A stretch of 64,000 nucleotides of DNA from NCBI GenBank assembly GCA_905236755.1, contig CAJOCR010000005.1, positions 59,668-123,667 on the forward strand. Reading direction: 5' to 3'. The position numbers and the translations under genes were made by a program. Within the stretch, counting starts at the first letter, position 1, and every line of letters begins with the position of its first letter. Below the pieces are notes generated by a model. That model was not told the origin of the DNA. It searched no databases and saw only the letters and a program-made list of their open reading frames with translations. This stretch comes from an uncultured Prevotella sp. Lineage in GTDB: Bacteria > Bacteroidota > Bacteroidia > Bacteroidales > Bacteroidaceae. This document shows, one piece after another, positions 61,441-64,000 of this stretch.

Positions 61441-61450
61441 TACCGAATTT

Positions 61451-62008
61451 ATGAGAGATATAATGCGAGCTAACCTATGTATTGAAAAGATTAATGACAA
61501 AGACGAAAAGGAATGGAAAGTTCTTTTCGATACATACTACGCTCCTCTGTGTGCCTTTGCTAATGAGTATCTTCACGATGATATGCTGGCAGAAGATATA
61601 ATTCAGACTACATTGATGAAACTATGGAATAACGACAAGACTTTTGATAACGCCAAGCACCTATCATATTATCTATATAGAGCGGTATATAATAATGTTC
61701 TATACCATCTACGTGGAAATCAGCATCATATTGATGTGGAATTATCTGATTCTGTGACTCATGAATGGAGTGACGATGATTTTTCGTTGGCTGTTAAGGA
61801 AGAACTGGTGAGACAGTTGTATGAAGGTATTCAGTTGTTGCCTAAACGAAGACGCGAGGTGATAATGCTTTCTATACAGGGAAAGAGTGGTGCTGAGATT
61901 GCCGAGATACTACAAATAAGCGTTAACACAGTAAAGGCAAGCAAGGCAAGAGCCATTGATGCACTAAAGAAATTTGCGAAAAACAACCCAATACTATATT
62001 TTTTATAA
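61451..62008 (+). CDS. ECF-type RNA polymerase sigma factor
   Basis: 185 residues from the ATG at 61451 (61463 is also possible). Region 2 is seen in FDTYYAPLCAFANEYLHDDMLAEDIIQTTLMKLW, quoted here in parts: YYAPLCAFANEYL and AEDIIQTTLMKLW. Region 4 is LLPKRRREVIMLSIQGKSGAEIAEIL with VNTVKASKARAID, the helix-turn-helix. It matches the ECF sigma factors that pair with FecR and SusC/FecA receptors in Bacteroidota. The FecR gene follows after 73 bp. Confidence 0.93.
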   Translation: MRDIMRANLCIEKINDKDEKEWKVLFDTYYAPLCAFANEYLHDDMLAEDIIQTTLMKLWNNDKTFDNAKHLSYYLYRAVYNNVLYHLRGNQHHIDVELSDSVTHEWSDDDFSLAVKEELVRQLYEGIQLLPKRRREVIMLSIQGKSGAEIAEILQISVNTVKASKARAIDALKKFAKNNPILYFL

Positions 62009-62081
62009 TAAATATTATTTTTTTTGCGTTTCGAATAATACTTTTCTGTTTTTTAGCATAATAGAATAAAAAAGTAAAAGT

Positions 62082-63173
62082 ATGACGAAAAGCGAAAATA
62101 ACTTTTTTGATACTGTTGATTCTGTTTCTAAGAACGAAAAACAGAACAATGAGAAACTTGAGGAAGTAAGAAATTTCTATCACAACACCGATGTTTCTCA
62201 GCGCTTGACTATGTATCAAAAGTACGACGCACGAAAAGCATATAAAGATTTCTTGCACAACATAAAACCACAGAGACAGTTTGAATACTGGAATTATGTG
62301 GCTTTGGCAGCGGCAGCTGCTGTTATTGGATTCATAATGATATTACCAGGCTTGAAGAACAACGAACCCTCGGCAGAGATCTTGGCTATGCTCGAGAAAA
62401 ACATACCTGCGCTCACTGACTCTGTTCCTACAATAATTACTAATAACGGAGAGATTATAAAACTTGACCACGAAAGTAAGGATATGAAGGTGAACGGTGC
62501 GTCGGCATACGTTACTGAGAGTGGTATAGCCATGACCAACTCGGAAGAGACTGAAAATATGCTGGAACTGGATGTGCCACGAGGCAGACAGTACCAGATT
62601 GCACTACCCGATGGTACAACGGTAATACTCAACTCTGGTTCTAAACTGAAATTCCCAAATAGAATGGACACCAACCGTAAAGTATATCTTGAAGGTGAGG
62701 CCTATTTCGATGTGAAGAAAAACGGTAATACGTTTATGGTTGGCACCAGCGCAGGAACAATTGTTGTTATGGGAACGACATTCAACGTAAGAAGCTATGA
62801 TGCCAATCATGCTGGTGTAGCCCTATACACGGGTAAGATTAGTTTCCGTTCGGGTGATAAAACATATCTGCTGCGCCCTGGCGAGGAAGCTATAAAAGAG
62901 GGCTCTGACATAAAGATACACCCCTTTGAAGATGCAAGAACAGCTTCTTGGCGTGACGGACTTATTATATTCAAGGACCAACGACTTGAAGCTATCATGA
63001 ATGAAATAGAGAGAATATATGGTGTTGAAGTGGAATTCAAAGCCGATGTGAAAAACATAAGATTCTCGGGAGAATGCAGAAGAACTCAAACTGTTGACGA
63101 TTTCATGAAGAAGATGAGTCTTACTGACGAGTTCAACTATGAGATTCATGGTAAAAAGGTGACTATAGAATAA
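62082..63173 (+). CDS. FecR-family anti-sigma factor
   Basis: 363 residues. A cytoplasmic N-terminal segment (about 1-70) is followed by one transmembrane helix (YVALAAAAAVIGFIMILPGL). The periplasmic FecR domain (about 175-275) has LDVPRGRQYQIALPDGTTVILNS-type features (parts: QIALPDGTTVILN, YLEGEAYFDVKKNG, MGTTFNVRSY). The C-terminal about 70 residues are DUF4974-like (AIMNEIERIYGVEVEF, FSGECRRTQTVDDFMKKM). It would hold the sigma factor inactive until the receptor signals. Forty-six bp upstream of the receptor gene. Confidence 0.93.
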   Translation: MTKSENNFFDTVDSVSKNEKQNNEKLEEVRNFYHNTDVSQRLTMYQKYDARKAYKDFLHNIKPQRQFEYWNYVALAAAAAVIGFIMILPGLKNNEPSAEILAMLEKNIPALTDSVPTIITNNGEIIKLDHESKDMKVNGASAYVTESGIAMTNSEETENMLELDVPRGRQYQIALPDGTTVILNSGSKLKFPNRMDTNRKVYLEGEAYFDVKKNGNTFMVGTSAGTIVVMGTTFNVRSYDANHAGVALYTGKISFRSGDKTYLLRPGEEAIKEGSDIKIHPFEDARTASWRDGLIIFKDQRLEAIMNEIERIYGVEVEFKADVKNIRFSGECRRTQTVDDFMKKMSLTDEFNYEIHGKKVTIE

Positions 63174-63219
63174 ACTAAATTAATAATAAATAGAGACTGA
63201 AAATTAACAAGAGAAAGCG

Positions 63220-64000
63220 ATGAACAAAAGCCATTTATCTTTTCTTCCTGAATGTATAACAAAGGGAAGAAGACTTCTTTTAGTGCTCGTGCTGGTATGC
63301 TGTTCACTTCAAACAGCGTGGTCACAGCAGCAGCGCTTTTCGGGAACCTACAACAATGTAGATGTATTTCATGTACTTGAATCTGTACAGTCAAAAACAA
63401 AGTTTACTTATGTTTACAATGCCGACCTGCTAAAAGGCAAGAAAGTAACTATAAGTGCCAAGAACGAAACACTGGCTTCATTTATGTCACGACTATGCAA
63501 GATGATTGGTCTTGAGGTAGTATGGGATGGAGATTGCGCCATCATTCGTAAGAAAACAACAAACGCAAAGAAGATTGTCGTGATGGGACACGTTACCGAC
63601 GAGGGTACAGAGCCACTACCAGGTGTAGCCATTACGGTGATGGGCAAGAAAGGTGCAGCTGTTACCAATAGCGAGGGAAACTACCGTATTGAGGTTGAAG
63701 AACAAGATGTGTTATGCTTCAGCTTTATAGGTATGAAACAAAAAAAGATTCTTGTTGACAGATCAAATATCAATATTGTGATGCAGGAAAATGTTGCAGC
63801 ACTAAATGATGTTGTTGTTACAGGTTATCAAACTATTGACCGTTCAAAACTCACCTCAGCCGTTACTACTCTGAAGATGGAGGATATTAATAATCCAGGT
63901 ATGAACAACATCGACCAAATGCTTGAGGGTAAGGTGCCTGGCATGATTTTCACTACAAACAGCGGTCAGCTTGGTGCAGCTCCAAAACTTCGTATCCGTG
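63220..64000 (+). CDS. SusC/RagA-type TonB-dependent receptor with STN signalling domain (3' end outside window)
   Basis: The first 260 residues are seen, starting at ATG 63220 (MNKSHLSFLPECITKGRRLL). A signal sequence (LLLVLVLVCCSLQTAWSQ) is followed by an STN domain (about 45-110, VLESVQSKTKFTYVYNADLL), a CarboxypepD_reg-like domain (GHVTDEGTEPLPGVAITVMG), a TonB box-like LNDVVVTGYQ and the start of the plug (LEGKVPGMIFTTNSGQLG). The STN domain and the preceding ECF/FecR pair indicate transenvelope signalling when substrate binds. The substrate cannot be inferred; the paired SusD would be downstream. Confidence 0.92.
   Translation, partial: MNKSHLSFLPECITKGRRLLLVLVLVCCSLQTAWSQQQRFSGTYNNVDVFHVLESVQSKTKFTYVYNADLLKGKKVTISAKNETLASFMSRLCKMIGLEVVWDGDCAIIRKKTTNAKKIVVMGHVTDEGTEPLPGVAITVMGKKGAAVTNSEGNYRIEVEEQDVLCFSFIGMKQKKILVDRSNINIVMQENVAALNDVVVTGYQTIDRSKLTSAVTTLKMEDINNPGMNNIDQMLEGKVPGMIFTTNSGQLGAAPKLRIR

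Noticed and set aside
61409..61450. ATG at 61409 as start of the ECF sigma factor
   Set aside because: The -7 box TACCTTTG at 61433-61440 lies downstream of it, and sigma region 2 begins well after 61463.

Overview
The window comes from a Bacteroidota chromosome, most likely Prevotellaceae (Prevotella/Segatella-like). Evidence: the Bacteroidota sigma-A promoter (TTG, 18-21 nt, TAnnTTTG) recurs upstream of genes on both strands; Shine-Dalgarno sequences are mostly absent; and the content includes a SusC-type receptor with ECF sigma factor and FecR, a fimbrillin-type lipoprotein, a type IX (CHU_C) sorting domain, a DUF3078 barrel and Bacteroidota-style TlpA and DPP enzymes. I see no tRNA, rRNA or CRISPR array.

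Layout. 1-4.97 kb: the 3' end of a giant YGGGN-repeat protein, a small helical protein, a CrtI-like FAD oxidoreductase and a DUF3078 barrel. 5.0-11.0 kb: pyrG, yidC and an S9 dipeptidyl peptidase. 11.2-17.3 kb: four transporters (MFS, POT, EamA, MFS). 17.5-24.1 kb: a Fur-family regulator, fimbrillin-like lipoprotein, YitT, a short DnaJ-like protein, a GH25 lysozyme and a zinc-ribbon protein. 24.1-41.5 kb: one tightly packed minus-strand operon for an aryl-polyene-like fatty acyl product. It holds three ketosynthases (two with an appended degenerate KS-like half), two acyl carrier proteins, a ketoreductase, two hotdog dehydratases, a thioesterase, a methyltransferase, an LpxL-type acyltransferase, LolA, a small EamA protein, a GT2 glycosyltransferase, an MMPL exporter fused to a PlsC-type acyltransferase, and a CrtI-like oxidoreductase. 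Starter-unit genes (ammonia lyase, AMP ligase) are not present. The operon fires from a promoter that interlocks head-on with the promoter of the CHU_C protein and uvrA. 45.5-47.4 kb: an esterase and an acyltransferase. 47.4-51.1 kb: a mobile-element-rich gap. 51.1-64 kb: two orphan small proteins, a GH98 glycosidase, a 5'-nucleotidase, NudC, a purine permease, a TlpA protein, then an ECF sigma factor, FecR and a SusC-like receptor that runs off the end.

The most interesting region is 48.0-51.04 kb. Two MITE-like elements with terminal inverted repeats (one with an 8-bp target duplication, TATAATTC) carry many small covarying hairpins. The second is split by an IS110/IS1111-family insertion sequence. 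The 325-bp non-coding end downstream of the transposase can be folded by eye into a bridge (seeker) RNA: two internal loops, each with two guides. One loop matches the actual insertion target, rebuilt from the uninterrupted sister copy 1 kb away; the other matches the element's own ends.

The window is also rich in dispersed intergenic repeats: a REP-like double hairpin whose outer stem differs in nearly every copy yet stays paired; a GCCGC-hairpin leader repeat; a GC-rich CCCCTCC/GGAGGGG family; a 150-bp palindrome; a 15-unit 9-bp array between convergent genes; and two promoter-to-terminator intervals that look like small RNAs. All calls were made by reading the sequence; no database search or folding program was used.
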